Part shown: positions 30,161 through 41,052 of the stretch, one piece after another | Numbering within the stretch: the first letter of the stretch is position 1 | How the letters are laid out: each line of letters begins with the position of its first letter | Origin: Muraenolepis orangiensis | Taxonomy: Eukaryota; Chordata; Actinopteri; Gadiformes; Muraenolepididae | Reading direction: 5' to 3' | NCBI GenBank assembly: GCA_027704905.1 | Contig: JANIIK010000500.1 | Coordinates: forward strand, 62,001 to 126,000 | DNA: 64,000 bases | The notes under the pieces: model-generated | The model's database searches: none | Told to the model about the DNA's origin: nothing | The model's input: only the letters and a program-made list of their open reading frames with translations | Position numbers and translations under genes: made by a program

Positions 30161-30588
30161 AATCAGGGGGTTTTTTTGGGCCGGTGGACATCTTGTAAAA
30201 CCTCTGGACTTTGTAAACTGTTAAGGTTTGTGGCCAGAGCTCCTCGCGAAGAATCAAAGGCTGCATGGCCACGCGAGACCAGCCGGGTTAACGCTTTGCA
30301 TCCACAGGAAAAGTTGCCTACATTACAAGATTGATTTCCCTCTGTATTCCCTCCGAATTGTGTTGTTAATGTTGTATCTTGTATGTCTTTTGTGTCCTCA
30401 ATATGCCTTTGTGTTTTATAAAATATATAAAATAAAGAAATGTGCGATCATTTTAATGAAGATTGATTGAATCTTGAATCTGAAAATCTATTTTTTTTAT
30501 ATCCACCCCTATAGGACATCACTCGCTTGCACAGACCAATAAACATGTACGCCCTTCCTTCTCAGCATTGACTTTAAAACACGTGTGT
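30161..30588. other. Unassigned AT-rich segment
   Basis: No gene recognised. The plus strand has a 90-codon frame (30062-30334) without known motifs. The end resembles a transcript tail (AATAAAGAAATG near 30432, AATAAACATG near 30538). (GT)n lies at about 30583-30598. It could be the lost 5' end of Pao B or another element's UTR. Confidence 0.35.
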
Positions 30589-31341
30589 GTGTGTGTCAAG
30601 TCCAGTTTATTGTCACTTCACAGTTTACACGTAAGTATAAAGCAGTGAGTGAAAATCTTATGTGTAATACCCAACGACAGACAGCAGTTATAAAAATAAG
30701 ATAAGAAAAACAGAATAGAATAAAATAAAGTAAAAAAGAAAGTACAAAACTGTATAAAGTTAAATACATCAAAGTAAAAATGCAATTTATAAAATGCAAT
30801 ATATCGGCACAGAAAAAGAGCAATATGTATATATAAATCAATGTAATAAAATATACATTGTTATATGCTATACGCCCTTGTTCAGCAGCCTGATGGCCTG
30901 ACTGTGGAAGCTGTCTCTGAGTCTATTTGATACCACTTGATACTGAGGTATCGCCTGCCTGACGGTAACAGTGAGTACAGTTGGTGGCTGTAGGGCAATG
31001 TCTTTATGATGCGTTTGGCCTTGGCCACGCACCGCTGGTTGTATATATCCAGGAGGGAGGGGAGCTCACCTCCAACGATATACTGGGCCGTCCCACCACC
31101 CTTTGAAGCGCTCTGCGCTCGAGTGCGGTGCAGTTCCCGTACCAGGCGGTGATACACCCTGTAAGAACACTCTCGATGGTGCCGGTATAGAATGTTCTCA
31201 GGATGCGGGGGCCCATGCTGAATTTCCTCAGACGCCTGAGGAAATACAGGCGTTGTCGGGCCCTTTTCACCACGTGTGTGGTGTGGGTGGACCATGTGAG
31301 GTTCTCGGAGATGTGCACGCCGAGGAACTTGAAGCTGCTGG
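30589..31341 (-). mobile_element. 5'-truncated Rex1-like LINE copy
   Basis: Same family as 31900-34897. The minus-strand coding end (31341-31004) reads SSFKFLGVHISENLTWSTHTTHVVKRARQRLYFLRR to RALQRVVGRPSISLEVSSPPSW with its C terminus intact. Then the 3' UTR with GTGACAATAAACTGGACTTGAC reaches the (GT)n tract at 30598. It is truncated at 31341, where an unknown sequence starts. Confidence 0.9.
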
Positions 31342-31494
31342 ACGGGCTCGGACGGGGAGGGTGCTCTAAAACTTTGAGCTTGCTCAAAAATATATCCCGT
31401 CCATCCCGTTTTGCAATTGACAACGTACTTAAAACGAGATAGACGTACTACGAACAGAATTGCTGTACTTCGAACCTACTAGGGACGTGTTACG
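31342..31494. other. Short unknown segment
   Basis: 153 bp between LINE and minisatellite. It has CGGGCTCGGACGGGGAGG at one end, an ATATCCCGTCCATCCCGT string, and TACGAAC motifs near 31450 and 31470. Nothing recognised. Confidence 0.4.
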
Positions 31495-31899
31495 ACGTGG
31501 TGCAGTGAGAGGAGTAGAGAGAAGTAGAGAAGGAGAGGAGAGAGGAGTAGAGAGAAGTAGAGAAGGAGAGGAGTAGAGAGAAGTAGAGAAGTAGAGAAGG
31601 AGAGGAGTAGAGAGAAGTAGAGAAGGAGAGGAGAGAGGAGTAGAGAGAAGTAGAGAAGGAGAGGAGAGAGGAGTAGAGAGAAGTAGAGAAGGAGAGGAGA
31701 GAGGAGTAGAGAGAAGTAGAGAAGGAGAGGAGAGAGGAGTAGAGAGAAGTAGAGAAGGAGAGGAGAGAGGAGTAGAGAGAAGTAGAGAAGGAGAGGAGTA
31801 GAGAGAAGTAGAGAAGGAGAGGAGAGAGGAGTAGAGAAGGAGAGGAGAGAGGAGTAGAGAGAAGTAGAGAAGGAGAGGAGAGAGGAGTAGAGAGAAGTA
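31495..31899. repeat. Purine-only minisatellite, block 1
   Basis: About a dozen copies of a ~31-bp unit (GAGAGGAGTAGAGAGAAGTA followed by GAGAAGGAGAG) with shorter variants; the plus strand is almost entirely purine. The same array continues at 34898-35266 and 35494-35811, and in degenerate form at 44630-44760, interrupted by LINEs. Confidence 0.93.
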
Positions 31900-34897
31900 G
31901 TCAAGTCAAGTCAAGTCAAGTTTATTGTCACTTCACAGTTTACAGTTTAGTATAAAGCAGTGATGTGAAATTCTTGTGTGCAATACCCGACGACAGACAG
32001 CAGTTATAGAATAAGATAAAATAAAAATAGATAAAAATAGATAAAAATAGAATAAAAAATAGAATAAAAAATAGAATAAGGAATATAAAAGAAAAATAAA
32101 AAATGCAATTTATAAAATGCAAAAATCAGCACAGAAAAGAGCAATATATATATATAAATCAATGTAATAAAATATACATTGTTATATGTTATACGCCCTT
32201 GTTCAGCAGCCTGATGGCCTGACTGTGGAAGCTATCTCTAAGCCTATTTGTACGACACTTGATACTGCGGTATCGCCTGCCTGACGGTAATAGTGAGTAA
32301 AGTTCGTGGCTGGGGTGGGCAATGTCTTTTATAATTCTTTTGGCCTTGGCCACGCACCGCTGGTTGTAAATGTCCAGGAGGGAGGGGAGCTCACCTCCAA
32401 CGATATACTGGGCCGTCCGCACCACCCTTTGAAGCGCTCTGCGCTCGAGTGCCGTGCAGTTCCCGTACCAGGCACCCTGTCAGAACACTCTCGATGGTGC
32501 CGTTGTAGAATGTTCTCAGGATGCGGGGGCCCATGCTGAATTTCTTCAGACGCCTGAGAAAATACAGGCGTTGTTGGGCCTTTTTCACCACGTGTGTGGT
32601 GTGCGTGGACCATGTGAGGTCCTCGGAGATGTGCACGCCGAGGAACTTGAAGCTGCTGACCCTCTCTACTGCAACGCCGTCGATGGAGATAGGGCTGTGC
32701 TCTCCCCTCTGCCTCCTGAAGTCCACGATCAGCTCCTTGGTCTTCTTGACGTTGAGGGCGAGGCTGTTCTCCTGGCACCACTGCTCCAGCGATCCGACCT
32801 CCTCCCTGTAGGCTGTCTCGTCGTCGCCGGCGATCAGGCCCATCACTGTCGTGTCGTCAGCAAACTTGACGATGACGTTGGAGCTGTGCATAGCCATGCA
32901 GTCGTGGGTGTAGAGGGAGTAGAGGAGAGGGCTCAGCACGCATCCCTGGGGGGCTCCCGTGTTGAGGGTCAGTGGCTCTGATGTGGTGCTGCCCATCCTC
33001 ACCACCTGGCGGCGGTCCGACAGGAGGTTCAGTATCCAGCTGCACATGGATGGGGGTACGCCTAGACCTCTCAGCTTGGTGTCGAGCTTGGCAGGAACTA
33101 TTGTGTTGAATGCTGAGCTGTAGTCCACAAACAGCATTCGCACATAACAGTTCTTCCCCTCCAAGTGGGAAAGGGCAGTGTGGAGGGCCATGGCAATTGC
33201 GTCGTCCGTGGATCTATTTTGACGATATGCAAATTGCCATGGGTCCAGCGTGGTAGGTAACACGGAGCAAATAAAGTCCTTGACCAACCTCTCGAAGCAT
33301 TTGCTAACGATCGAGGTGAGGGCCACAGGTCTGTAGTCATTCAGGCATGTTACCTTGGTTTGTTTAGGGACAGGCACGATGGTGGATATCTTGAAGACCG
33401 CGGGGACAACAGCCTGGGACAGGGAGAGGTTGAAGATGTCTGCAAAGACTCCTGCCAACTGGTCTGCGCATGCTCTGAGGACGCGGCCCGGGATGTCGTC
33501 GGGGCCTGCCGCCTTACGGATGTTCAGCCGCTTAAAGGTGCGGCGCACATCCGCCTCCGAGATGCGCAGCTGGCTGGTCTCCCCAGTCGGTGCTGGCTTC
33601 GGCGGGCTGCCGTTTACGTCGAACCGAGCAAAAAATGTATTTAGCTCTCCTGGGAGGGAGGTAGAGGAGTTCTCTACACAACTGGTTCTCCCTCTGAAGT
33701 TCGTTATATTCTGCAGCCCCTGCCACATACCCCTCGCATCGTGTTTCTTGAATTTATCTTCCACTCTGTCCTTATACTCCCGCTTGGCAGTGACGATGGT
33801 CTTACGGAGGTCGTAACGGGCTCTCGTATATTCCTCCGTATTCCCGGAACCAAAGGCGGCGTTACGCGCATGTAGGGCAGCGCGAACATCGCCGTTAATC
33901 CACGGTTTCTGGTTGGGATATATCCGAACCGACTTGGTCGGAACAACGTCATCTATGCACTTCTTGATGAACCCGGTGACCGACGACGCGTACTCGTTGA
34001 TGTTATTGTCCGAGGCAACGCGGAACATGTGCCAGTCAGCATGATCAAAACAATCCTGCAGCGTAGAATCTGATTGGTCCGACCAGCATTGGACCTCCCT
34101 CACAGCGATCGGTTGCTGCTTCAGTCTCTGCCTATAGGCGGGGAGCAGCTGGATAGAGCGGTGATCTGATTTGCCGAACGGTGGGCGGAGGAGGGCCTTG
34201 TAGCCATCACGGAAGGGAGTGTAGCAGTGGTCGAGGATCCGCTCGCCCCGTGTGTTGCTCTTTATGTGTTGGTAGAACTTCGGGAGAACCTTCTTCAGGT
34301 TCGCCTTGTTGAAGTCCCCCGCTACGATGAGAGCAGCCTCGGGGTGGGCCGACTCCTGTTCGCTGATAGCCCCGTACAGTTCCTTCAGCGCTGTGTCCGT
34401 GTTGGCTTGTGGGGGAATGTAAACAGCGGTCACGGTTACCGCTGTAAACTCCCGAGGTAGCCAGTATGGACGGCACATAAGCATCAGGTACTCCAGGTCC
34501 GGGGAACAGAAAGACTTGAGGGGATGTACATGACTTTGGTTGCACCAAGATCTGTTTATCATGAGACATACCCCCCCTCCGCGATCTTTACCGGAGAGAG
34601 CCTTTGTTCTGTCCGCCCGGTGTACGGAAAATCCCGTCGGCTCGATAGCTGCGTCGGTAACCCCCTCCGACATCCATGTCTCCGTAAGGCAGATAATGCA
34701 ATTGTCCCAAGTTTCCCGGTGGAATTGAATACGAGCCTGTAGTTCGCTTAACTTATTGTCCAGAGACTGTACATTAGCCAGTAGAATGGTGGGTAGTGGG
34801 GGGCGATCGGATCGACATCTCAGCCTGACTAGCACGCCGGCTCGCTTCCCTCGCTTCCTCCGGCGACGCTTGCGCGTAATCGTGCCCAAAATGGACG
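31900..34897 (-). mobile_element. Rex1-like LINE inserted in minisatellite
   Basis: A 3.0-kb minus-strand LINE with a (CAAGT)n tail at 31900-31921 and a 3' UTR to about 32215. The coding region extends nearly to its 5' end, where the minisatellite resumes at 34898. Its 3' portion is near-identical to 1-1313, implying recent activity of the family. Confidence 0.9.
32391..34889 (-). CDS. Rex1-like LINE polyprotein (EN-RT), C-terminal frameshift
   Basis: 832-codon frame. It opens at a TTG, with no ATG at the 5' end, and begins with a basic stretch (TRKRRRRKRGKRA). Endonuclease: ILLANVQSLDNKLSELQ, CLTETWMSEGV, GGGVCLMINRSW, VTAVYIPPQAN, LIVAGDFNKA and FGKSDHRSIQLLPAY. RT: NDYRPVALTSIVSKCFERL, FVDYSSAFNTIV, TGAPQGCVLSPLLY, the catalytic FADDT (about 32850-32864) and NVKKTKELIVDFRR. 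An 8-bp deletion near 32473, absent from the copy at 1-1313, shifts the last ~35 residues out of frame, destroying the conserved C-terminal segment. Otherwise the gene looks intact. Confidence 0.92.
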   Translation of the reverse strand: MGTITRKRRRRKRGKRAGVLVRLRCRSDRPPLPTILLANVQSLDNKLSELQARIQFHRETWDNCIICLTETWMSEGVTDAAIEPTGFSVHRADRTKALSGKDRGGGVCLMINRSWCNQSHVHPLKSFCSPDLEYLMLMCRPYWLPREFTAVTVTAVYIPPQANTDTALKELYGAISEQESAHPEAALIVAGDFNKANLKKVLPKFYQHIKSNTRGERILDHCYTPFRDGYKALLRPPFGKSDHRSIQLLPAYRQRLKQQPIAVREVQCWSDQSDSTLQDCFDHADWHMFRVASDNNINEYASSVTGFIKKCIDDVVPTKSVRIYPNQKPWINGDVRAALHARNAAFGSGNTEEYTRARYDLRKTIVTAKREYKDRVEDKFKKHDARGMWQGLQNITNFRGRTSCVENSSTSLPGELNTFFARFDVNGSPPKPAPTGETSQLRISEADVRRTFKRLNIRKAAGPDDIPGRVLRACADQLAGVFADIFNLSLSQAVVPAVFKISTIVPVPKQTKVTCLNDYRPVALTSIVSKCFERLVKDFICSVLPTTLDPWQFAYRQNRSTDDAIAMALHTALSHLEGKNCYVRMLFVDYSSAFNTIVPAKLDTKLRGLGVPPSMCSWILNLLSDRRQVVRMGSTTSEPLTLNTGAPQGCVLSPLLYSLYTHDCMAMHSSNVIVKFADDTTVMGLIAGDDETAYREEVGSLEQWCQENSLALNVKKTKELIVDFRRQRGEHSPISIDGVAVERVSSFKFLGVHISEDLTWSTHTTHVVKKAQQRLYFLRRLKKFSMGPRILRTFYNGTIESVLTGCLVRELHGTRAQSASKGGADGPVYRWR

Positions 34898-35266
34898 GAG
34901 AGAAGGAGAGGAGAGGAGTAGAGAAGGAGAGGAGAGAGGAGTAGAGAAGGAGAGGAGAGAGGAGTAGAGAGAAGTAGAGAAGGAGAGGAGAGAGGAGTAG
35001 AGAAGGAGAGGAGAGAGGAGTAGAGAGAAGTAGAGAAGGAGAGGAGAGAGGAGTAGAGAGAAGTAGAGAAGGAGAGGAGAGAGGAGTAGAGAAGGAGAGG
35101 AGAGAGGAGTAGAGAGAAGTAGAGAAGGAGAGGAGAGAGGAGTAGAGAGAAGTAGAGAAGGAGATGAGAGAGGAGTAGAGAGAAGTAGAGAAGGAGAGGA
35201 GAGAGGAGTAGAGAGAAGTAGAGAAGGAGATGAGAGAGGAGTAGAGAGAAGTAGAGAAGGAGAGGA
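34898..35266. repeat. Purine-only minisatellite, block 2
   Basis: Same ~31-bp unit as block 1, lying between the 5' end of one LINE and the tail of another. Confidence 0.93.
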
Positions 35267-35493
35267 GTCAAGTCAAGTCAAGTCAAGTCAAGTTTATTGT
35301 CACTTCACAGTTTACAGTTTAGTATAAAGCAGTGATGTGAAATTCTTGTGTGCAATACCCGACGACAGACAGCAGTTATAGAATAAGATAAAATAAAAAT
35401 AGATAAAAATAGATAAAAATAGAATAAAAAATAGAATAAAAAATAGAATAAGGAATATAAAATAAAAATAAAAAATGCAATTTATAAAATGCA
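35267..35493 (-). mobile_element. LINE 3' UTR fragment with (CAAGT)n tail
   Basis: A 227-bp copy of the same LINE family's 3' end. (CAAGT)5 at 35267-35291 is followed by TTTATTGTCACTTCACAG and the AT-rich UTR, truncated at AATTTATAAAATGCAAG. It is nearly identical to 31900-32125. It inserted in the minisatellite in the same orientation as its neighbour. Confidence 0.9.
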
Positions 35494-35811
35494 AGTAGAG
35501 TAGAGAAGGAGAGGAGAGAGGAGTAGAGAAGGAGAGGAGAGAGGAGTAGAGAGAAGTAGAGAAGGAGAGGAGAGAGGAGTAGAGAAGGAGAGGAGAGAGG
35601 AGTAGAGAGAAGTAGAGAAGGGGAGGAGAGAGAAGTAGAGAAGGAGAGAAGGGGAGGAGAGAGGTGAGGAGTAGAGAAGGAGATGAGAGAGGAGTAGAGA
35701 GAAGTAGAGAAGGAGAGGAGAGAGGAGTAGAGAAGGAGAGGAGAGAGGAGTAGAGAGAAGAGAGAAGTAGAGAAAAGGAAAGAAGAGTAGCGGAATAGAG
35801 AGGAGTATTGA
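35494..35811. repeat. Purine-only minisatellite, block 3
   Basis: Continuation of the ~31-bp array, more degenerate toward 35800 (ggggaggag, gaaaaggaaagaagagtag variants), ending at the 3' tail of the next LINE. Confidence 0.9.
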
Positions 35812-36093
35812 ATTTAATTGAATTTATATATTTAAACAAGGGACAGTGTACATTAATCAACATATTAAAAACATGTAAAAGTACTCGAATTAGCCAAAAG
35901 GCTAGTTTTCACCGATAGTCCCTTTGCCAGATGGAGATAGACATCCTAAAAGCAATAATAAAAATACCACGACATTGTTATACCATTGTACATATTTACA
36001 ATAGATGACATCACTGAATACAGATAAGAGCAAGTCATGATAATAAATAAAACATTCACAATACGCACTCACACTAACACCATCACCCACACA

Positions 36094-37632
36094 TCAGTGC
36101 TGACACTGTTGATTATTAGTGAGCCACTTTTTAATACTGTGCTTGAATGTGTAGTAGGATGAGGACTCTCTTATTGGTTGGGGTATTGAATTCCATTGAT
36201 GGGCTGCGTGGAATGAAAAGACAGCCTGGCTGAATGCACTTTTCCTAAATGGGATTGCGCAGTCTCCCCTAGCCGCACCTCTAGTAACCCTGGTTGAGGT
36301 GGACTTTAGGCTGATGAAGCCAGCCAGAGGAGGAGGAGCCAACCACGATTGATCTTATAAACTAAGCAGATGTTTTTGTAAGACTATGAGATTTTCCCAG
36401 CTGAACAGATTATATTTTTTAACAATGTGACAATGATGATACCGGAATGGTTTTTTGTCTAGTGTTTTGAGTGCTTGTTCATACAGTGATTCCAGTGGTT
36501 TTAGAGCTGTAGAGTGTGCATTAGACCAGCTTATCAGACAGTAGTTGATGTGGGAGAGGACCATTGAGTGAAGGTATAGTTTAGCTGCTGCAGATGATAG
36601 AAGTTTCGAATGTATCTGTAATTTGACAGATTGAACTTTACTTTATTGCAGACCTTTTTGATATGGGTTTTGAAATTGAGGTTTGTGTCAATATGTACTC
36701 CTAGGTACTTGTACTCCGAGACAACCTGTAGTCTCCTTCCAGAAAAGAAAACATCCTGTTCTGTACCAATGCTGTGGCCCTTGGAGAAGAACATACACAC
36801 TGTCTTTGAGATATTTGGTTGCAAACAATTATTGTTAAGCCAGGATGTAATGTTCTCCAACACATCAGTGACCTTGTTAGCAGCCTCTTCTGCGGTTTTG
36901 CCATGAGTAAAAACAACTGTATCATCAGCATACATTAATACATCACATTCTCCACACACAGAAGGCAGATCATTTATGTACATGCTAAACAGGATTGGGC
37001 CCAATACAGAGCCCTGCGGTACTCCAGTTGACAAACATAGCGCACTCGACTTATGGTTCTCAATTTTAACACATTGGGAGCGAGATGAAAGATACGAATT
37101 AAAGAGGTTGGTGAATTCTATAGAAAAATTTAAGTTGAGCATTTTTTGCAATAAGATGTTATGATTAACAGTGTCAAAAGCTTTCCGTAAATCAAGGAAC
37201 ACGGCCCCCACAACCCCACCCCTGTCCATTGATGCCTTAACTTTCTCTACGAAGAAGCATGTCGCTGTTTCTGTTGAGTGGTTAGCCCTGAATCCAAATT
37301 GCATTGGATGCAGTGGAAAGGAGCTGTTGTTGAGATGATTGATGATTTGTTTGGCAATCAGTTTTTCAAATACCTTGGATACTATGGGCAAGATACTGAT
37401 GGGCCTATAGTTGGATGTCATGAGAGGGTCCCCACCTTTGAATAACGGGACCACAACAGCAGGCTTCCATTGATTGGGAAAACTCCCTTGATTGATTGCA
37501 ATATTAATGATATGCGTTAGTGGCTTAACAATTGAGGAGTTAATGTCTTTCAGCATGAATGTGTCCATACCGTAGATATCCTTAGCCCTTGAGGATTTCA
37601 GATTGGCAATTACTTCCGCAACCTCTGTCCCA
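36094..37632 (-). CDS. LINE RT and C terminus (downstream of EnSpm)
   Basis: The frame continues from the insertion at 37632: GTEVAEVIANLKSSRAKD, SNYRPISILPIVSKVFEKL, QFGFRANHSTETA, FLDLRKAFDTVNHNILL, TGVPQGSVLGPILFSMYIN, the catalytic MYADDTVVF (about 36906-36932), ISKTVCMFF, YKYLGVHID. A frameshift near 36560 moves sense to 36564-36355 (LSHINYCLISWSNAH, LYEQALKTLDKKP). Another gives 36342-36094 (FRKSAFSQAVFSFHAAHQWNSIPQPIRESSSYYTFKHSIKKWL), the conserved end. Confidence 0.88.
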
Positions 37633-38107
37633 CACTGCAAATTATTTGGTTCTTACCAAGAAAAAAAACCTTACATTTAGAAGTGTTAGATATTTTTTCT
37701 TGTTTTAAGAATTAATTTCTTATTTTAAGTCTTCAACTAAACAGTATAATCTTATATCAAGCAAAACTTTACTTTTTTGTCTCAAACAGGCAGGGAATCC
37801 TAAAATGAGACAATTAACACTTAAAATAAGATGTATTACGTTTCTCCTCCAAAGTCTCATCAAAATAAATCTTGTTTTAAGATTCAATAACAAACTCAAC
37901 ATGCTTGATTCAAGAGTCACACAAAAAATATCTGAAAACACACTTTATTCCTTGGATTTTAAGCATATGACAAATGTTTGTTCACAAAACTGCACAGGGA
38001 GCACGAAACAGACAAGTTGGGAACCTTATAGGCCAACATATAGGCCTTGTTTTTTGTATAAAATACACAAAAACAAAAGAAACATACAATATTATTGTTC
38101 CTCCATA

Positions 38108-38800
38108 TTACTGTCTGTGGGCAATAACATCACAAAGACTATATTTTATTGGTACAAAGGTACTGTCTTTGAAACTAACTGAAAAATAGGAGAGGCAGTC
38201 TATTAGATCTTTAACAAATTCTGTGGCCTGGGCAGCATTGGGAACTGCCACTTCATATGCCAGCAACTCTGGACTCAGATTCAGTGTTTCATAACGCTGG
38301 AACTCAAAAGCAATAAAAGAAGAATCTATCAAAAAGATGTCTTTTATCAGTCCAAATACTGGGAAAGCATCATCTACATTTACGATAATCATAGATTTCC
38401 CACTAATGTACTTATTGCCATTAAGGATGTACCACTTTACAGAGACAACAGATTGCATGACCTCTATGCCTAAAAAATCTCTGACTTTTCTCTTAACATA
38501 ATCAACATTTTTAACAGCAGAGACAGGCCCTGATTCTCTCTCAGTAGCAAAAATTGGATGCTCAATGCCTATTTCATTGCAACATTCAAGGAACTGATTA
38601 TGGTTTGCAAGTGATTTACAAACATTCTTGAAATTTAATTTGGAAGCCCATTGCTTAAAATAGCTATGCTTAGCTTCAAATCTCATACACATACTTCTTA
38701 CTAAAGGACCAAGAGATATGATCTGGCTTGGTAGATGTAGCATGCACTGTAAAACCGAACAGTGAAAGTCTGTCAAATAATATGAGTTGTATGACCTCAA
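38108..38800 (-). CDS. EnSpm transposase-like C-terminal region
   Basis: 230-codon open frame. LPSQIISLGPLVRSMCMRFEAKHSYFKQWA and FKNVCKSLANHNQ near the N terminus match, as far as I recall, a block seen in large fish proteins carried by EnSpm elements. It is followed by YVKRKVRDFLGIEV, SVVSVKWYILNGNKYISGKSMIIVN and PVFGLIKDIFLID. No catalytic residues of a DDE domain can be pointed out. The frame looks clean, without stops, and ends at TGA 38108. Upstream exons were not located, so this is probably the last exon or an isolated end. The function is inferred from position in a CACTA element. Confidence 0.55.
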   Translation of the reverse strand: MRSYNSYYLTDFHCSVLQCMLHLPSQIISLGPLVRSMCMRFEAKHSYFKQWASKLNFKNVCKSLANHNQFLECCNEIGIEHPIFATERESGPVSAVKNVDYVKRKVRDFLGIEVMQSVVSVKWYILNGNKYISGKSMIIVNVDDAFPVFGLIKDIFLIDSSFIAFEFQRYETLNLSPELLAYEVAVPNAAQATEFVKDLIDCLSYFSVSFKDSTFVPIKYSLCDVIAHRQ

Positions 38801-38942
38801 AAATGCATAAACATTATTTCACCACAAACGGTATGAGTTATCTGAGCACATTTCAAACTTTAAGTGAACAATACTTAACTTCTTAATGAATATCAATGAA
38901 TATCAGTACATTGTACTCAAATTATTTGACAGCAGCCTCGCG

Positions 38943-38967
38943 TGACGTCACGTACGTGCTGACGTCA
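38943..38967. promoter_or_regulatory. Tandem CRE palindromes in EnSpm
   Basis: Two perfect TGACGTCA sites at 38943-38950 and 38960-38967, each followed by CGTACGT, 17 bp apart. They lie between the minus-strand transposase-like gene (ending upward at 38800) and the plus-strand first exon (donor at 39064). That is the place expected for a bidirectional CREB/ATF-responsive promoter; the role is inference. Confidence 0.55.
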
Positions 38968-38984
38968 CGTACGTAATCTTCTCT

Positions 38985-39063
38985 TTCCAAAGTGAAGATC
39001 CGCCATTGCTTTTCCACCGCACTAACCCATGCTGCTGGGGAACAGAATATCGTACCGAAACCG
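38985..39063 (+). other. Probable noncoding first exon of EnSpm accessory gene
   Basis: Ends at a consensus donor (ACCG|GTAAGTT, donor GTAAGT 39064-39069), 100 bp downstream of the CRE pair. It contains short ATG-led sense (ATGCTGCTGGGG near 39028) that could start the protein. Its 5' limit is not defined. The matching acceptor is proposed at 41166/41167, but other exons may lie between. Confidence 0.4.
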
Positions 39064-39192
39064 GTAAGTTATTCTTTGATTTAGAACCTTATTTTGTCAT
39101 TGTGTTTACCTTACTCATTAAATGCGTTTAGTGTTTCAGTTGTTGTTGTTTTAGTGTTAGTTTATGCATTTGTAGATTCAGCCAAAGCGACG

Positions 39193-39615
39193 CTACAGTC
39201 GTAATTCAAAGTAGCAACGGTAACTAAATAAAGGTAAAGGCTGCCCAGTGTGCCCTAACCCTAACCTAAAGCACACATCTAATCGTGTCGTAGGATAACA
39301 TTAAATGTTGTGTAGGCTATATATGCTGTGGAGGCTATATATGCTGTGTAGGCTATATATGTTGTGGAGGCTATACTGTGGAGGCTATATATGCTGTGTA
39401 GGCTATATATGTTGTGGAGGCTATATATGCTGTGGAGGCTATATATGCTGTGGAGGCTATATATGTTGTGGAGGCTATATATGCTGTGGAGGCTATATAT
39501 GCCATTTAATGTTCTCCTCCGACACGATTAGATGTGTGCTTTGTTAGGGTTAGGGCACACTGGGCAGCCTTTACCTTTATTTAGTTACCGTTGCTACTTT
39601 GAATTACGACTGTAG
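39193..39615. repeat. Fold-back element with internal minisatellite
   Basis: Arms 39193-39307 and 39503-39615 are inverted copies over ~113 bp with few differences (tip CTACAGTCGTAATTCAAAGT; inner CATTAAATG). Both contain AGTGTGCCCTAACCCTAAC. The loop (39308-39502) is an 18-bp-type minisatellite (GTGGAGGCTATATATGCT, about ten units). It lies in the intron of the EnSpm accessory gene. Confidence 0.9.
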
Positions 39616-39963
39616 GCTACTTTATTATGTTCATGTTGTGTTCTACAGTTCAATAAAACGTACTACTTACGTACTTCTAAACGTACGTCTCTTTATTTAA
39701 CAAGCGTAATCACGTGCTGCTCACTGCGTCGCTCTGGGGCACCGCAGCGCTCTGTCTGATACAGTTTCTTTTTCTTGGCATCAACCATTTTATCTGTACT
39801 ACTAAATAACTTTCGCTAAATTGCATGTTTTTATTTTTATTATTATTATTAGGCCTACTTTTTTTGGTGTTTTACCATGATCTTTGAAATGCGGGACATT
39901 GTTCAGTTCACGCGGGATGCGGGACAAACTTTTCGGGACTGTCCCGCGAAATGCGGGACTGGT

Positions 39964-40017
39964 CACCAGTGGCGGCTGGTGCATTTTTCACCAGGGGGGG
40001 GCTATACCATTTTACCA
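39964..40017 (+). mobile_element. Possible hAT-like element end
   Basis: CAGTGGCGGCTGGTGCATTT... followed by a G-run and GCTATACCATTTTACCAGC resembles the start of fish non-autonomous hAT repeats with CAGTGGCG termini. The opposite end was not found; the C-rich array follows directly. Confidence 0.35.
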
Positions 40018-40738
40018 GCTATACCCCCCCCCCCCCGTTGGACTTCACGATCGCGACCCCCCCCGTTGGACTTAACGATCGCGACACCCCTCCCCCCCCC
40101 CTCCGTTGGACTTCCCCATCGCGACACCCCTCCCCCCCCCCCTCCGTTGGACTTCACGATCCCCCTCCGTTGGACTTCACGATCGCGATCCCCCCCCTTG
40201 GACTTCACGATCGCGACGTGTGTGTGTGTGACACCCCTCCCCCCCCCTCCGTTGGACTTCACGATCCCCCTCCCCCCCTCCGTTGGACTTCCCGATCACG
40301 ACACCCCTCCCCCCCCCCTCCGTTGGACTTCACGATCCCCCCCCTTGGACTTCACGATCGCGACGTGTGTGTGTGTGTGTGTGACACCCCTCCCCCCCCC
40401 CTCCGTTGGACTTCACGATCCCCCTCCCCCCCTCCGTTGGACTTCACGATCGCGACCCCCCCCCCCTCCGTTGGACTTCCCGATCGCGACACCCCTCCGT
40501 TGGACTTCACGATCCCCCCCCCCCCCGTTGGACTTAACGATCGCGACACCCCTCCCCCCCCCCTCCGTTGGACTTCACGATCCCCCTCCCCCCCCTCCGT
40601 TGGACTTCACGATCGCGACCCCCCCCCCCTCCGTTGGACTTCACGATCCCCCTCCCCCCCTCCATTGGACTTCACGATCGCGACCCCCCCCCCCCTCCGT
40701 TGGACTTCACGATCCCCCTCCGTTGGACTTCACGATCG
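40018..40738. repeat. C-rich minisatellite (GTTGGACTTCACGATCGCGA + C-run)
   Basis: About 20 units built on TTGGACTTCACGAT, optional CGCGAC, and C-runs of 5-14 with interspersed T (CCCCTCCCCCCCC). GTGTGTGTG inserts occur near 40217 and 40364. The G-rich minus strand has the run structure needed for G-quadruplexes. Frames through it are artefacts. Confidence 0.92.
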
Positions 40739-40842
40739 CGATATATATATATATATATATGTGTGTATATATATATATGTATATATATATGTGTGTATAT
40801 ATATATGTATATATATATATATATATATATGTGTATATATAT

Positions 40843-40882
<40 letters not shown>

Positions 40883-41019
40883 GTGTATATATATATGTGT
40901 ATATATATATGTGTATATATATATGTGTATATATATATGTGTGTGTATATATATGTGTATATGTATATATATGTGTATATGTATGTATATATGTGTATAT
41001 GTATGTATGTGTATGTATA

Positions 41020-41052
<33 letters not shown>

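Noticed and set aside
31479..35863. Leu/Ser/Tyr-rich minus-strand frames in the GA minisatellite
   Set aside because: Stop-free only because the repeat unit lacks stop codons in that frame; no conserved domain.
39305..39547. 80-codon Cys/Tyr/Gly-rich frame
   Set aside because: Translation of the GGCTATATATG minisatellite in the fold-back loop.
39260..39560. Interstitial telomere
   Set aside because: Only two CCCTAA units per arm, inside an inverted repeat; too short for a telomeric tract.
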